NCBI GenBank assembly: GCA_021803655.1
Contig: JAJZLK010000065.1
Coordinates: 1 to 54,548 of the forward strand
DNA from: Thermoplasmata archaeon
GTDB lineage: Archaea > Thermoplasmatota > Thermoplasmata > Thermoplasmatales > Thermoplasmataceae
DNA: 54,548 nucleotides
Direction of reading: 5' to 3'
Shown: positions 34,687 through 43,227 of the stretch, piece by piece
How the letters are laid out: each line of letters opens with the position of its first letter
Numbering within the stretch: position 1 is the first letter of the stretch
Position numbers and translations under genes: made by a program
The notes under the pieces: model-generated
The model's input: the letters and a program-made list of their open reading frames with translations, nothing else
The model's database searches: none
Told to the model about the DNA's origin: nothing

Positions 34687-35699
34687 TCAGGGAATCAGAA
34701 GAAGAGAATGTCCTTTTCAATGAGGGCGGAAAATACACTGCGAACTACGTAAAGAGCGTGTTTGACTCCTCGGACAGTGAGAGTTCCGAGCTGAGGAATC
34801 GCTCGATCTCGCTTGTGTCGGCTGTGATAGAAGGAGAAGAAACGCCACGGTTTAAGGTTTCAACCGAATTCTTCTTTGTCACGCTCCATGTACTCAAAGC
34901 CATAGGCGACAGGATACTGACTTTCAGGGTTATCAACCTGATGAGGGACAGGATAGCACACGCATCCATATCGGGAAATCTGGAAGACATTGAGGAGTAC
35001 GCCCGCAGGATGGGGCTTCGCATCAAGTACGATCCCATAGATCTTTCCCTCAGCATAGGATTCGTAGATTTTGTGCGCTACTGTTCCCGGGTCTCCGGGT
35101 ATCAGTACAGACTGGTCTCGCAGGTGATGCGCAATGGAGAAGTTATACTCGAAAAGGAAATCGCAGCACACATAATCAGGGAGTTCTTTGTATCGCGAGC
35201 CACTGAAGTGTATGATTCAATCGATGCGGACGAAGCTATGAAGGCTTTATCCAACTACGCAGATTTCATTGGCAACGCAAGGAGTGAATTTGCCATACTG
35301 AGGGCGAAATCGAAGATTGATCTCGGGAACGTGGATTCAACAAAATTCCCGCCATGCGTCAGTGAATATATACGGCAGATACGCGAGGGAACAAACCTTC
35401 CGCATCTGGCAAGGTTCACCATGGTGAGCTTCCTCCACAAGATCGGCATGGACAACCCCGGAATAATGGATATCTTCAGGTCAGCCCCGGATTTCAATGA
35501 AAAAGTCACCGCCTACCAGGTGAACCACATAACAGGTGAGATATCCGGAACCCAGTATTCTCCTCCAAAGTGTGCGGTTCTCCAGTCAAACCATCTGTGT
35601 TATAAGGAAAACGACCCGCTCTGTGCCCAGGAGTGGCTCAGTCATCCGCTGCGTTATTACATGATAAAGAAGAAACCAAAAAACCAGTCATCTGGATAA
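34683..35699 (+). CDS. priL: DNA primase large subunit PriL
   Basis: A 338-residue regulatory subunit of the archaeal-eukaryotic primase, which makes RNA primers with PriS (not in the window). The C-terminal iron-sulfur domain is clear: FPPCVSEYIRQIREGTNLPHLARFTM (first Cys), YSPPKCAVL, NHLCYKENDPLCAQEW with the remaining three Cys, and ISHP-like LSHPLRYY at the end. The N-terminal half is weakly conserved, as is normal for PriL. The 3' end overlaps the convergent SRP19 gene by 12 bases. Confidence 0.9.
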   Translation: MIRESEEENVLFNEGGKYTANYVKSVFDSSDSESSELRNRSISLVSAVIEGEETPRFKVSTEFFFVTLHVLKAIGDRILTFRVINLMRDRIAHASISGNLEDIEEYARRMGLRIKYDPIDLSLSIGFVDFVRYCSRVSGYQYRLVSQVMRNGEVILEKEIAAHIIREFFVSRATEVYDSIDADEAMKALSNYADFIGNARSEFAILRAKSKIDLGNVDSTKFPPCVSEYIRQIREGTNLPHLARFTMVSFLHKIGMDNPGIMDIFRSAPDFNEKVTAYQVNHITGEISGTQYSPPKCAVLQSNHLCYKENDPLCAQEWLSHPLRYYMIKKKPKNQSSG

Positions 35700-35945
35700 T
35701 TTCTTCTCAATCATCTTGAGAATCGTGATCTTCTTCAGGTCAGATTCAAATGAATAGAGAATTGATTTCTGCCATGGAACTCTGGGATACCTGCATTCCC
35801 GTGACTCATACCTTATGTTGTATGATCGCAGGATTTCTCCAATAGCTTCGTGGCTGAAAGCCTTTGGATCCACCTTCCTGATCCTGCGGCCCTGCTTCCT
35901 GGAGATTGCAGGATTGAAGTACTGGGAATAAATTGTGACCCTCAT
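35688..35945 (-). CDS. srp19: Signal recognition particle protein SRP19
   Basis: An 85-residue basic protein that binds the tips of helices 6 and 8 of 7S RNA and helps SRP54 bind. Typical text: TIYSQYFNPAISRKQGRRIRK at the start (usually VIWPAYLD...SRxxGRRI), then SYNIRYESRECRYPRVPW. It starts with ATG 35945, overlapping the S8e stop by four bases, so it is translated from the ribosomal transcript. The 7S RNA gene was not found in the window. Confidence 0.9.
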   Translation of the reverse strand: MRVTIYSQYFNPAISRKQGRRIRKVDPKAFSHEAIGEILRSYNIRYESRECRYPRVPWQKSILYSFESDLKKITILKMIEKKLSR

Positions 35946-36319
35946 ATAAGGACAGCGTGGATTGCTCCGTCCTGTCCGGGTCTGGAGGTTATCTTTGCCA
36001 GCCCAAGTTCCGTCTGAATCACGGTCCCCTTGTTCATTATGTTTCGCTGGACGTAGTGTGGATTTGCAGGATTTTCCTTGACTGTAATTATTTTGGAAGG
36101 AACGGTTTTCTTATCGGCGGGAACGTAGACATTTGCAACGTTATCGCGGAGAACTATTGTCCTGTTGTTTCCCCCCATCCCTCTGATCTGCTTTCTCGCA
36201 GGTTCGCCTATTCTCGTGTGCGTCGGCTCCCTTCCGAGTTCATACCTCTTCTTCAGTCTTGCGGCTCTCCTCTTTCCGCCTGTGAATTTCTTTGAGGATT
36301 TACCCTGAAATATAGTCAT
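35942..36319 (-). CDS. rps8e: 30S ribosomal protein S8e
   Basis: A 125-residue archaeal/eukaryotic small-subunit protein: FQGKSSKKFTGGKRRAARLKKR, the conserved RKQIRGMGGNNRTIVLR, NPANPHYVQRNIMNKGTVIQT and SRPGQDGAIHAVLI. It begins at ATG 36319; a strong TATA run (ATATATAAATA at 36342-36352 on the plus strand) lies about 28 bases upstream, so it is leaderless and has its own promoter. Confidence 0.96.
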   Translation of the reverse strand: MTIFQGKSSKKFTGGKRRAARLKKRYELGREPTHTRIGEPARKQIRGMGGNNRTIVLRDNVANVYVPADKKTVPSKIITVKENPANPHYVQRNIMNKGTVIQTELGLAKITSRPGQDGAIHAVLI

Positions 36320-36341
36320 AACCGGGGCAAATCTCTTGGTG

Positions 36342-36352
36342 ATATATAAATA
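36342..36352 (-). promoter_or_regulatory. TATA box of the S8e-SRP19 operon
   Basis: ATATATAAATA (plus-strand text) is centred about 28 bases before ATG 36319 on the minus strand. Confidence 0.6.
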
Positions 36353-36369
36353 AATTCGATTTGCAGTTC

Positions 36370-36927
36370 TCAGGAGTGGAGGTTGTCCATAAACCAGTAT
36401 CTGCTCTCCACGTTCACTATCACGGCGATATTGTTATCTTCAATTTTCAGCAGCTTTTCCTTCATCTTGTTATGCCACATCTTCCATACGCCGAGTTCGA
36501 AACTGGGGACCACGGCTGACATTAGAAGGTGTTTCGCCCTGAATACTGAGTCGGTGAGTTCAGAGTTGACGCTGGAAGGGTCTTTCCAGAAACCTTTCAT
36601 GTACGAATAAATTGTCGCGTCAACCATTTCTAGAAGCTTGATTTTCACTTTCAGGTCAGGATCAGAGTTTTCGCTCTTGAGAAGAAAGGACTTTTCGTTC
36701 AGGTACTTGTCCATCTCTGCCGGTAGGAACAGGTCTATTGATTCCAGTCCGGCAGCAGAAGCCTGTTTTCTAATCTCATCAGTGCTGTCATGCTCTTCCC
36801 ATAATCCCGGCATGACTGATATGTAAACACTGTCGTGGCCATCCTCTTTGATAACAGAGACCATGTCAGATATCTCGTATTTGCCGGTGGACTCATGGAA
36901 CTTTCCGATACTGGAGTAAAAATTCAT
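36370..36927 (-). CDS. Protein of unknown function downstream of a small basic protein
   Basis: A 185-residue soluble protein. ATG 36927 follows the stop of the preceding gene by one base, so translation is coupled. Central motif-like text: DSVYISVMPGLWEEHD and IDLFLPAEMDKYLNEK; the C-terminus is helical with WKMWHNKMKEKLL and ends VNVESRYWFMDNLHS. I recognise no family, and no catalytic motif is obvious. Confidence 0.7.
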   Translation of the reverse strand: MNFYSSIGKFHESTGKYEISDMVSVIKEDGHDSVYISVMPGLWEEHDSTDEIRKQASAAGLESIDLFLPAEMDKYLNEKSFLLKSENSDPDLKVKIKLLEMVDATIYSYMKGFWKDPSSVNSELTDSVFRAKHLLMSAVVPSFELGVWKMWHNKMKEKLLKIEDNNIAVIVNVESRYWFMDNLHS

Positions 36928-36928
36928 A

Positions 36929-37246
36929 TTAACGGTACTTGCTGTAGTCAAAAATCAAATCGATGAGCCTGTTCTGCAGCTTCTCTCCAATTATGCCTTC
37001 TTCGTGTTTCTTAAGAACATATTCCTTCGCTTCCCTTGACCCTTTTCTCGAAGCTATTGCGTATATGCTCCCCTTAATAGCTCCTCTGACGCTTTCCGGG
37101 AGTTCGTCAACTTCTCTTGAGAGCTGGAAACTGAATTCCTCTGATTTTCGCATGTCAAGACGCTTGGACCTGGTTCCATTCTGTCGAGTATCCACTGGCC
37201 TCTGATAATACGGGGGGCGTCTTCCACGATTCTTGTAAAACGGCAT
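36929..37246 (-). CDS. Small basic protein, unknown, possible nucleic-acid binder
   Basis: A 105-residue protein with an Arg/Pro/Tyr-rich, probably disordered N-terminus (FYKNRGRRPPYYQRPVDTRQ) and a helical C-terminal domain (residues about 40-105; PESVRGAIKGSIYAIASRKG). Charge and position beside the S8e-SRP19 operon suggest a ribosome- or RNA-related role, which is inference only. It is translationally coupled to the gene after it. Confidence 0.7.
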   Translation of the reverse strand: MPFYKNRGRRPPYYQRPVDTRQNGTRSKRLDMRKSEEFSFQLSREVDELPESVRGAIKGSIYAIASRKGSREAKEYVLKKHEEGIIGEKLQNRLIDLIFDYSKYR

Positions 37247-37452
37247 TACAGGTTGCCTATGGCAGTCGCTTTATTAAGGTTGGCATTTTCCGGGGCGTGG
37301 ACAACACAGATGCATACAAGTAAAATGCATGACATATATGGAATCTCATTTTCTGTAACTTCATAGCCGGCTAGGATTGGTGGTATTATTCCTTGAGTGT
37401 GCGTCAGTTTCCAGGTCCGATTGTTACATAATCCCGGCGGTATTACTCATGT

Positions 37453-37740
37453 ATGGAAGGTCTTAGTGAGAAAGTCGAAAAATATCTGAAGCTGAACTTG
37501 GAAGCACTTAGCAAGATTAAGGTAGCTGCGCCAAAGGATTCATTTTTTTACACCATGGCTACGGACTTTATGGAAATGATACGATCCTACTCGTCTGATG
37601 CCCTGCATTTCAAGGAGAAAGGTGACCTGATCAACGCATTTGCCGCACTGAACTATGCACATGGCTGGATTGACGCAGGAGCACGGATCGGAATATTTGA
37701 TGTTGATCTTGATCATAGGCTCTTCACTCTCTACAGGTGA
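37453..37740 (+). CDS. DUF357 family protein
   Basis: A 95-residue helical protein of the archaeal DUF357/COG1849 family: KYLKLNLEALSKIKVAAP at the start, FMEMIRSYSSDALHFKEKGDLINAFAALNYAHGWIDAGARIGIFDV in the middle. Function is not established. A TATA-like ACATAATC lies about 25 bases before ATG 37453. It stands alone between two operons. Confidence 0.85.
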   Translation: MEGLSEKVEKYLKLNLEALSKIKVAAPKDSFFYTMATDFMEMIRSYSSDALHFKEKGDLINAFAALNYAHGWIDAGARIGIFDVDLDHRLFTLYR

Positions 37741-37875
37741 GATGCCATGTTGCGAGGAAATGCCCTGTTATGCAGAGTTTCGCCTGCTAAGAAACCTTTA
37801 ATAATGCCGCTAAAATGTGGCAAAACGCAACTTCGGAATAATATGTCCGTTGTTAGGGTTCAACAGGATGATTAA

Positions 37876-38367
37876 ATGGCTGAAAAAGTGAAAGAAAAGG
37901 ATGACTTCCTTTACATAGTAAGAATGGCAGGCAAGGATCTGAAAGGGGAGAGAAATGTCGTCCTTGCACTAGCAGACCTGGATGGAATTGGAAACAGACT
38001 CGCTTCCACCATTCTCAGGACGCTCTCATTACCAACCGACAAGAAGATTGGAGATTTTGGAGAGGAGAATATTGAAAAGCTGCGGGATTTCATCGAATCG
38101 AGGGAATATGAAAAGATCCCGGGCTGGATGCTCAACCACAGGAAGGATGTAGTCACCGGAAAGGACCTGAACCTGGTCGCCAATGATCTTAACGTTTTGA
38201 ACATGGAAGATATAAACCTCATGAAGAAGATCAAGTCCTACAAGGGCGTAAGGCACGAAACCGGTCATAAGGTAAGGGGACAGAGGACCAGATCCAATGG
38301 CAGGAAAGGTCTCGCCATCGGAGTTATCAAGAAGAAGGAAGGCCAGCCTCAGGCCCAGAAGGAGTGA
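37876..38367 (+). CDS. rps13: 30S ribosomal protein S13
   Basis: A 163-residue head protein of the small subunit. Archaeal type: FLYIVRMAGKDLKGERNV, LADLDGIGNRLASTIL (helix-two-turn-helix), PGWMLNHRKD, and the basic tail YKGVRHETGHKVRGQRTRSNGRKG. It opens the S13-S4-S11-Rpo3 operon, the standard archaeal alpha-operon order. GGATGA just before ATG 37876 may be a ribosome site. Confidence 0.96.
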   Translation: MAEKVKEKDDFLYIVRMAGKDLKGERNVVLALADLDGIGNRLASTILRTLSLPTDKKIGDFGEENIEKLRDFIESREYEKIPGWMLNHRKDVVTGKDLNLVANDLNVLNMEDINLMKKIKSYKGVRHETGHKVRGQRTRSNGRKGLAIGVIKKKEGQPQAQKE

Positions 38368-38372
38368 ATTGA

Positions 38373-38981
38373 ATGGGAGATCAGAAATTTCCAAGAAAGA
38401 CATATTCCACACCCAGACATCCATGGGAAAAGAACAGGATAGACACTGAAAGAAAGATACTTGAAGAATTCGGACTTGTGAACAAGAGAGAACTCTGGAA
38501 GTCACAATCTCTCCTGCAAAACTTCAGGGCACAGGCGATGGATCTTCAGGCTCGACTAAGAACTGAAAACCCGAGCGCGAAGAAGCAGTTTGATCTGCTC
38601 ATCAGGAAACTCAGCAGATACAACATTCTTGGTGAAGGAGCCAGCCTTGATGACATACTTTCTTTAAACCTGGAGAACGTTCTCAGCAGAAGACTGCAGA
38701 CGGTGGTTTACAAGAAGGGGCTATCAGGAACGGTCAAGCAGGCAAGGCAGCTGATTACGCATGGCCATATACTTCTTAACGGAAGAAGAGTAACTATTCC
38801 CGGGATGCTTGTCGAAAGACAGTATGAGGATACAATCAGATTTAATCCGGACAGTCCGGTTAGCGACGAGGATCACCCTCTGAGACGGGCGTTCGAGAAG
38901 CCGGCTGAAGCTCAGGAAGAAGCGAAAGAGGAAAAGAACGAACAGGCGGCACCGGTAGAGGAGAGTGCTCCAATTGAATAA
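38373..38981 (+). CDS. rps4: 30S ribosomal protein S4
   Basis: A 202-residue primary rRNA-binding protein. It shows [19 protein letters not shown] at the start and the S4 domain [48 protein letters not shown] (residues about 97-145). An acidic tail of about 30 residues ([13 protein letters not shown]) extends beyond the usual end. It overlaps the S11 gene. Confidence 0.95.
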   Translation: MGDQKFPRKTYSTPRHPWEKNRIDTERKILEEFGLVNKRELWKSQSLLQNFRAQAMDLQARLRTENPSAKKQFDLLIRKLSRYNILGEGASLDDILSLNLENVLSRRLQTVVYKKGLSGTVKQARQLITHGHILLNGRRVTIPGMLVERQYEDTIRFNPDSPVSDEDHPLRRAFEKPAEAQEEAKEEKNEQAAPVEESAPIE

Positions 38982-39357
38982 GACTGGAATTGCACATATT
39001 TTTGCCTCGCAGAACAATACAATAATCCTTGTGACTGACGTAACCGGCTCAGAAACGCTTGCCAAGGCGACTGGCGGGATGGTAGTCAGGAACGCAAGGG
39101 AAGAATCAAGTCCGTATGCTGCAATGAAGGCGGCGGATCTTGTTTCTGAGAAACTGAGGGAGAAGGAGATAACAGATCTGATCATTAAGGTCAGGGCACC
39201 AGGCGGAAACAGATCAAAGATTCCAGGTCCGGGCGCACAATCCGCAATAAGGGCCCTTTCAAGGGCAGGGTTCAAGATTGTAAGGATCGAGGAGGTAACT
39301 CCTGTTCCGCATGATGGCACAAAGAAGAAGGGTGGAAAGAGGGGAAGGAGAGTCTAA
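38965..39357 (+). CDS. rps11: 30S ribosomal protein S11
   Basis: A 130-residue platform protein: [28 protein letters not shown]-like [47 protein letters not shown] and the basic end GKRGRRV. The start is GTG 38965 or TTG 38974; homologues begin just before GIAHI, so TTG 38974 (127 residues) is equally possible. Either way the start overlaps the end of rps4. Confidence 0.95.
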   Translation: MLQLNKTGIAHIFASQNNTIILVTDVTGSETLAKATGGMVVRNAREESSPYAAMKAADLVSEKLREKEITDLIIKVRAPGGNRSKIPGPGAQSAIRALSRAGFKIVRIEEVTPVPHDGTKKKGGKRGRRV

Positions 39358-39361
39358 TCAG

Positions 39362-40183
39362 ATGTCTCTGAAAATTCTTGACATCTCAGACAGGTTCATA
39401 CGATTCGAGATAGAAGGCATGACTCCTGGCGAGGCCAATGCCCTGAGACGGACTATCGTTGGCGACATACCGAAACTCGCTATTGACAAGGTCACGATCC
39501 ACCACGGTCAGATCAGGGATAAGGAGGAAAACGTTTACGGCTCCTCATTGCCTCTGTTCGATGAGACGATTGCGCAGAGACTGGCAATGGTCCCGCTTGT
39601 TACCGATCTCAAGATGAACTTCAGGGAGGAGTGCACGTGTGAGGGAAAAGGATGTGCGTTATGCACAGTTACCTATTCCATAAACAAACTTGGTCCCTGC
39701 ACAGTTATGTCATCTGATCTACAGCCGCTGAGTAACCCTTCCGCAACGCCTTCAGACGGAGACATACCGATAGTAAAACTGAGCAAGAAGCAGGCAATGC
39801 TTGTAACCGCTGATGCCGTAATGGGACGGGGATACGTGCACAGCAAGTGGCAGGTCGCGACCGGAGTTTCATACAAGTTCCACAGGGAATTCTCAGTTCC
39901 GAAAGACAGCCTCAAGTCATGGAAAGAGTTGAAGGAGGCATACCCAAAGGCGGTCGTGTCTGAACGCGGCGATTCAATTGTCTTCACAGACGATTACGGA
40001 ACCAAGCAGATCACCGTGCTTTCACAGAATGAGAAGGTCGTGGTCAGCGAAGACAGGAACAGGATCATTTTCAAGTTTGAGACTGACGGTTCGCTCAGTG
40101 CGCAGGACGTGCTCGATTATGCTCTCAAGAGGATACCGCAGCGACTCAACCTCCTGCTTGACAGCATAGTAACTACAGACTGA
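39362..40183 (+). CDS. rpoD: RNA polymerase subunit D (Rpo3)
   Basis: A 273-residue assembly subunit (counterpart of Rpb3/alpha). It begins MSLKILDISDRFIRFEIEGMTPGEANALRRTIVGDIP, the classic dimerisation part, and closes with DVLDYALKRIPQRLNLLLDSI. Within the insert domain, ECTCEGKGCALC (CxC-x4-CxxC, about residue 86-95) looks like the zinc loop of Rpb3. No ferredoxin-like 4Fe-4S domain, present in some archaea, is visible. The frame is open upstream into rps11; ATG 39362 is the family start. The usual following genes (L18e, L13, S9) are absent. Confidence 0.96.
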   Translation: MSLKILDISDRFIRFEIEGMTPGEANALRRTIVGDIPKLAIDKVTIHHGQIRDKEENVYGSSLPLFDETIAQRLAMVPLVTDLKMNFREECTCEGKGCALCTVTYSINKLGPCTVMSSDLQPLSNPSATPSDGDIPIVKLSKKQAMLVTADAVMGRGYVHSKWQVATGVSYKFHREFSVPKDSLKSWKELKEAYPKAVVSERGDSIVFTDDYGTKQITVLSQNEKVVVSEDRNRIIFKFETDGSLSAQDVLDYALKRIPQRLNLLLDSIVTTD

Positions 40184-40220
40184 ACCTAATTATAGAATCT
40201 CCTGATATTCTCCAGTACAC

Positions 40221-40991
40221 ATGGAAGAATATCTGAAACCTTTTCTTGAAATAGGCAGGGAAATATACGAATTCCTACAATCGGTTCAGGAGAAGTCCGG
40301 AATGGGCAGAGAAATAGGAACCGGTGCAGACGGATCACCGACAAAGTTTGTGGACAGGAAGGCAGAAGATATCATAATAAGGGGCGTTGCGGAGAATGAC
40401 CTCCCGCTGAATATTGTGAGCGAGGAGCGAGGAATAATCAGCCGCAACTACCAGAAGAACCTCCTTGTAGATCCAATAGACGGGACCTTTAACCTGGTTA
40501 ATAATATTCCAGCTTATGCGGTTTCAATGGCAGTATGCGGAAGTGATGTTTCCTCAACGGAGAGTGGATTCATAATGAACCTTGCATCAGGGGACTGGTA
40601 TTATACGGCAAGGGGGCATCGTCTCGTCATGAACGGCAAGGAATGCAAGGCTCCGGAAAAAAGGAGCGGTACTTTCCTCGTACATCTGTCTTCCAAGCTT
40701 GACAAGAGGAGCCTGGAACTGATATCAAGGGCCAGGAAGTACAGGTATATGGGATGTGCCGCTCTCGAACTGGCAATGGTTGCGTCAGGGTCCGCAGACG
40801 TTTCTGCACATCTTGGGAGATCCGCTCCACTCCGCAATATAGACGTGGCCGCTGGGGTAATGATGGTGAGGGAGGCCGGAGGAACGGTAGTGGATGGTTA
40901 CGGAAAGGATTTCAACCTCGGGATTGACCCGGCAGAGAAGAAAAACTTGATAGCTGCATATTCAAGTTCTATACTGGAAGGATTTCTATGA
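40221..40991 (+). CDS. suhB: Inositol monophosphatase-family phosphatase (IMPase/FBPase or NADP phosphatase)
   Basis: A 256-residue magnesium-dependent phosphatase. Metal-site motifs are NIVSEERG (Glu), LLVDPIDGTFNLVNNIPAYAVSMAV (Asp-Ile-Asp-Gly-Thr) and NIDVAAGVMMVREAGG near the C-terminus. Archaeal members act on inositol-1-phosphate, fructose-1,6-bisphosphate or NADP. The gene overlaps that of NAD kinase by four bases; in Methanocaldococcus jannaschii the same two domains are one protein that balances NAD and NADP. That link favours an NADP phosphatase role here, as inference. Confidence 0.9.
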   Translation: MEEYLKPFLEIGREIYEFLQSVQEKSGMGREIGTGADGSPTKFVDRKAEDIIIRGVAENDLPLNIVSEERGIISRNYQKNLLVDPIDGTFNLVNNIPAYAVSMAVCGSDVSSTESGFIMNLASGDWYYTARGHRLVMNGKECKAPEKRSGTFLVHLSSKLDKRSLELISRARKYRYMGCAALELAMVASGSADVSAHLGRSAPLRNIDVAAGVMMVREAGGTVVDGYGKDFNLGIDPAEKKNLIAAYSSSILEGFL

Positions 40992-41806
40992 AAATCGGTT
41001 TTGTTATAAGGAAGGACTGTGAGAGGTGTGCACACATAGTGCAGAGGATACTGGAAATACTCCCACCAGACTGGGAGCCAGTATTCGAGAAGGAGGCTGC
41101 GAGGTTCCTGAACAGGAAAGGAAAGGATCTTGAGAAGCTGCAGGCTGATCTGATAGTGACGGTCGGCGGTGACGGAACCGTTCTAAGGACACTTCAGGCG
41201 GCAAAGGGCCCGGTTCTCGGAATAAACATGGGGGGTCTGGGTTTCCTCAGCGAAGTGGAGATAGGGGAAGTCGAGAGCACAGTCTTCAAGCTAATAAGGG
41301 GAGAATACCGCATTGAAGAGAGCCTGAAGCTTAAGGTGACCGTAAATGGAATCAGGCTTCCGGACAGCACCAACGAGGTGCTTGTGCATTCTGATCGGAT
41401 TGCAAAGATACGAAGGTTCAGCATTTCCACATCGAACAACTTCATCGATCTCACTGCTGCGGACGGCGTCATAGTCTCTACCCCGGTCGGTTCCACTTCC
41501 TACTCTTTCAGTGCAGGTGGTCCGGTCATCTATCCCACACTCAGGGCCATGGTGATCTCGTACCTTGCACCTTTCATAGCAAGGTCCAGGGCAATAGTAA
41601 TACCGCCTGAAGACGAGATACAGGTCAAGATAATCGGGGAGGACCAGCCATGCATACTGATAATAGACGGACAGTTCCAGACCGAGGTTTCAGCCAGCGA
41701 TGACATCAGGATAACGGTGTCGGAAAACAACGCGGAATTTGTTACCATAGGGCATTCCTTCTTCGAAAGAATGCGGGACAAGCTGATCAAGAATGTGGTC
41801 GATTAG
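40988..41806 (+). CDS. nadK: NAD kinase
   Basis: A 272-residue kinase that makes NADP from NAD. Seen: the nucleotide motif VTVGGDGTVLRTL (about residue 58), GINMGGLGFLSEV, the NE motif DSTNEVLVH and the Gly-rich TPVGSTSYSFSAGGPV. Length is normal. Overlap with the preceding phosphatase and the following JAMM gene indicates one message of three genes. Confidence 0.94.
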   Translation: MKIGFVIRKDCERCAHIVQRILEILPPDWEPVFEKEAARFLNRKGKDLEKLQADLIVTVGGDGTVLRTLQAAKGPVLGINMGGLGFLSEVEIGEVESTVFKLIRGEYRIEESLKLKVTVNGIRLPDSTNEVLVHSDRIAKIRRFSISTSNNFIDLTAADGVIVSTPVGSTSYSFSAGGPVIYPTLRAMVISYLAPFIARSRAIVIPPEDEIQVKIIGEDQPCILIIDGQFQTEVSASDDIRITVSENNAEFVTIGHSFFERMRDKLIKNVVD

Positions 41807-42155
41807 GCGAAAACTGATCCTGATGATAATGGAAGCCTCCAAGGATTCATATCCGAAAGAGTTCGGGGCGCTCCTGAGAGCAGAGGACGGCGTGATATAT
41901 GAGATATCCATGGTTCCAGGAACGATTCAGGGGGACCGCCACACCCTCTTCTTCATGTTCAACAAGGCGGTGGATTTCTCCATTGTCGGAAGCGTGCATT
42001 CACATCCAAACGGTGTGCTTCTTCCCTCAGACGAGGACCTTCACATGTTCGGAAACTGGGGGCCTGTCCACATAATAACTGGGTCCCCGTACAGCGAAAC
42101 CTCTTTCCAGGCCTTCGATCGCAACGGAAAGCCGATTCCGCTCAAGGTGATCTGA
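41793..42155 (+). CDS. JAMM/MPN-domain metalloprotease-like protein
   Basis: A 120-residue single-domain protein with the zinc site of JAB1/MPN/Mov34 proteases: KEFGALLRAEDG (the Glu), then VHSHPNGVLLPSDEDLH giving HxHP-x6-SxxD. Such enzymes cleave ubiquitin-like modifiers or sulfur-carrier proteins from targets; in archaea they act on SAMPs. The start at 41793 (ATG) overlaps nadK by 14 bases. Whether the target is linked to NAD metabolism is unknown; no SAMP-like gene is seen nearby. The stop directly abuts that of the convergent citrate synthase gene. Confidence 0.88.
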   Translation: MWSIRRKLILMIMEASKDSYPKEFGALLRAEDGVIYEISMVPGTIQGDRHTLFFMFNKAVDFSIVGSVHSHPNGVLLPSDEDLHMFGNWGPVHIITGSPYSETSFQAFDRNGKPIPLKVI

Positions 42156-43223
42156 TCATTCCAGCGTAAGGCCAGTTGGACCGGTGTAGACGGAAAGAGG
42201 ACGTATTATCTTGTTGTCGGCCTGCTGTTCAAGATAGTGTGCGCCCCAGCCGAATACCCTTGAGCACGCGAATATCGGCAGATAGAATTTCTCATCGATC
42301 CCGAGAGTCTTCAGGTACAGGGCAGCATAGAAATCAAGGTTTGCCGGAAGTTTCTTTTTCTCCCAGATATACTCCTCAATTGCAGTGGCGTAACGATAGA
42401 CGTCGGTGTTGCCAATCAGCTTCTTCAGTTCAATCTTGACAAACTGGGCACGAGGATCCTTCTCCTTGTAGACCCGGTGGCCGAATCCCATTATCTTCTC
42501 CTTTCTCCGAAGTTTCTCTTCAACAAACTTCAAAGCCTCCTCCTCAGACTTGAAGGAGAGCAGGTAGGTGAGTACTTCCGAGTTCGCACCTCCGTGCAGC
42601 GGTCCCTTAAGGGTGGATATTGCTGCCACGATGGCAGAAACCGGATCAGTGAGTGTGGATGCAGCCACGCGAAGGGCGAAGGTCGAGGCGTTGAATTCAT
42701 GTTCCATGTAGAGTATCAGCAATTTCTCAAGAAATCTGGCGTATCTGGGATTTTTCTTCTCCGTAAGAAGGTAATAGAGATTCTCAGCATAACTGCCATC
42801 TATGCTGTGGAGCGGAGCACTTCCTTCATTTATCCTGGCAGAGGACGAAATAATCTGCGGAAACTTGGAAGCAATCTCAGCCAGAAGCAATCCTGCCTCA
42901 CTGTTCCGGTAAGGTTCAAGGCTCACGTATGACCTCAGGCTGTCCATCAGGTTGGTCTGTTTCTCTATCTTCATTATTTCTGGAATCCTGCCGCCAAGCG
43001 CAGAATTCTTTTTCAGGAACTCCCTGAACTTTGCAGATTCGTCAGCAGAAGGAAGTTTTCCGAAAAGAATAAGATGAGCCACCTCCTCGAAGCTCTTCCT
43101 GTCTGCCAGGTCAATGGCACGGTATCCTCTGTAAAGCAGATTCCCACTGTTGTCAGTTGTTGCTATGGATGTTACGTCAACTGCTACACCATCAAGCCCC
43201 TTCGGAGCCAAATTCTCAGCCAT
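42156..43223 (-). CDS. prpC: Citrate/2-methylcitrate synthase
   Basis: A 355-residue enzyme that condenses acetyl- or propionyl-CoA with oxaloacetate. Motifs: GSAPLHSIDG, HEFNASTFALRVAASTLTDPVSAIVAAISTLKGPLHGGAN (catalytic His) and MGFGHRVYKEKDPRAQFVK. By sequence alone citrate and methylcitrate synthases are hard to tell apart; its place as third gene after prpD and prpB argues for the methylcitrate cycle, though it may serve both. Four bases separate it from prpB. Confidence 0.92.
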   Translation of the reverse strand: MAENLAPKGLDGVAVDVTSIATTDNSGNLLYRGYRAIDLADRKSFEEVAHLILFGKLPSADESAKFREFLKKNSALGGRIPEIMKIEKQTNLMDSLRSYVSLEPYRNSEAGLLLAEIASKFPQIISSSARINEGSAPLHSIDGSYAENLYYLLTEKKNPRYARFLEKLLILYMEHEFNASTFALRVAASTLTDPVSAIVAAISTLKGPLHGGANSEVLTYLLSFKSEEEALKFVEEKLRRKEKIMGFGHRVYKEKDPRAQFVKIELKKLIGNTDVYRYATAIEEYIWEKKKLPANLDFYAALYLKTLGIDEKFYLPIFACSRVFGWGAHYLEQQADNKIIRPLSVYTGPTGLTLE

Positions 43224-43227
43224 TCAA

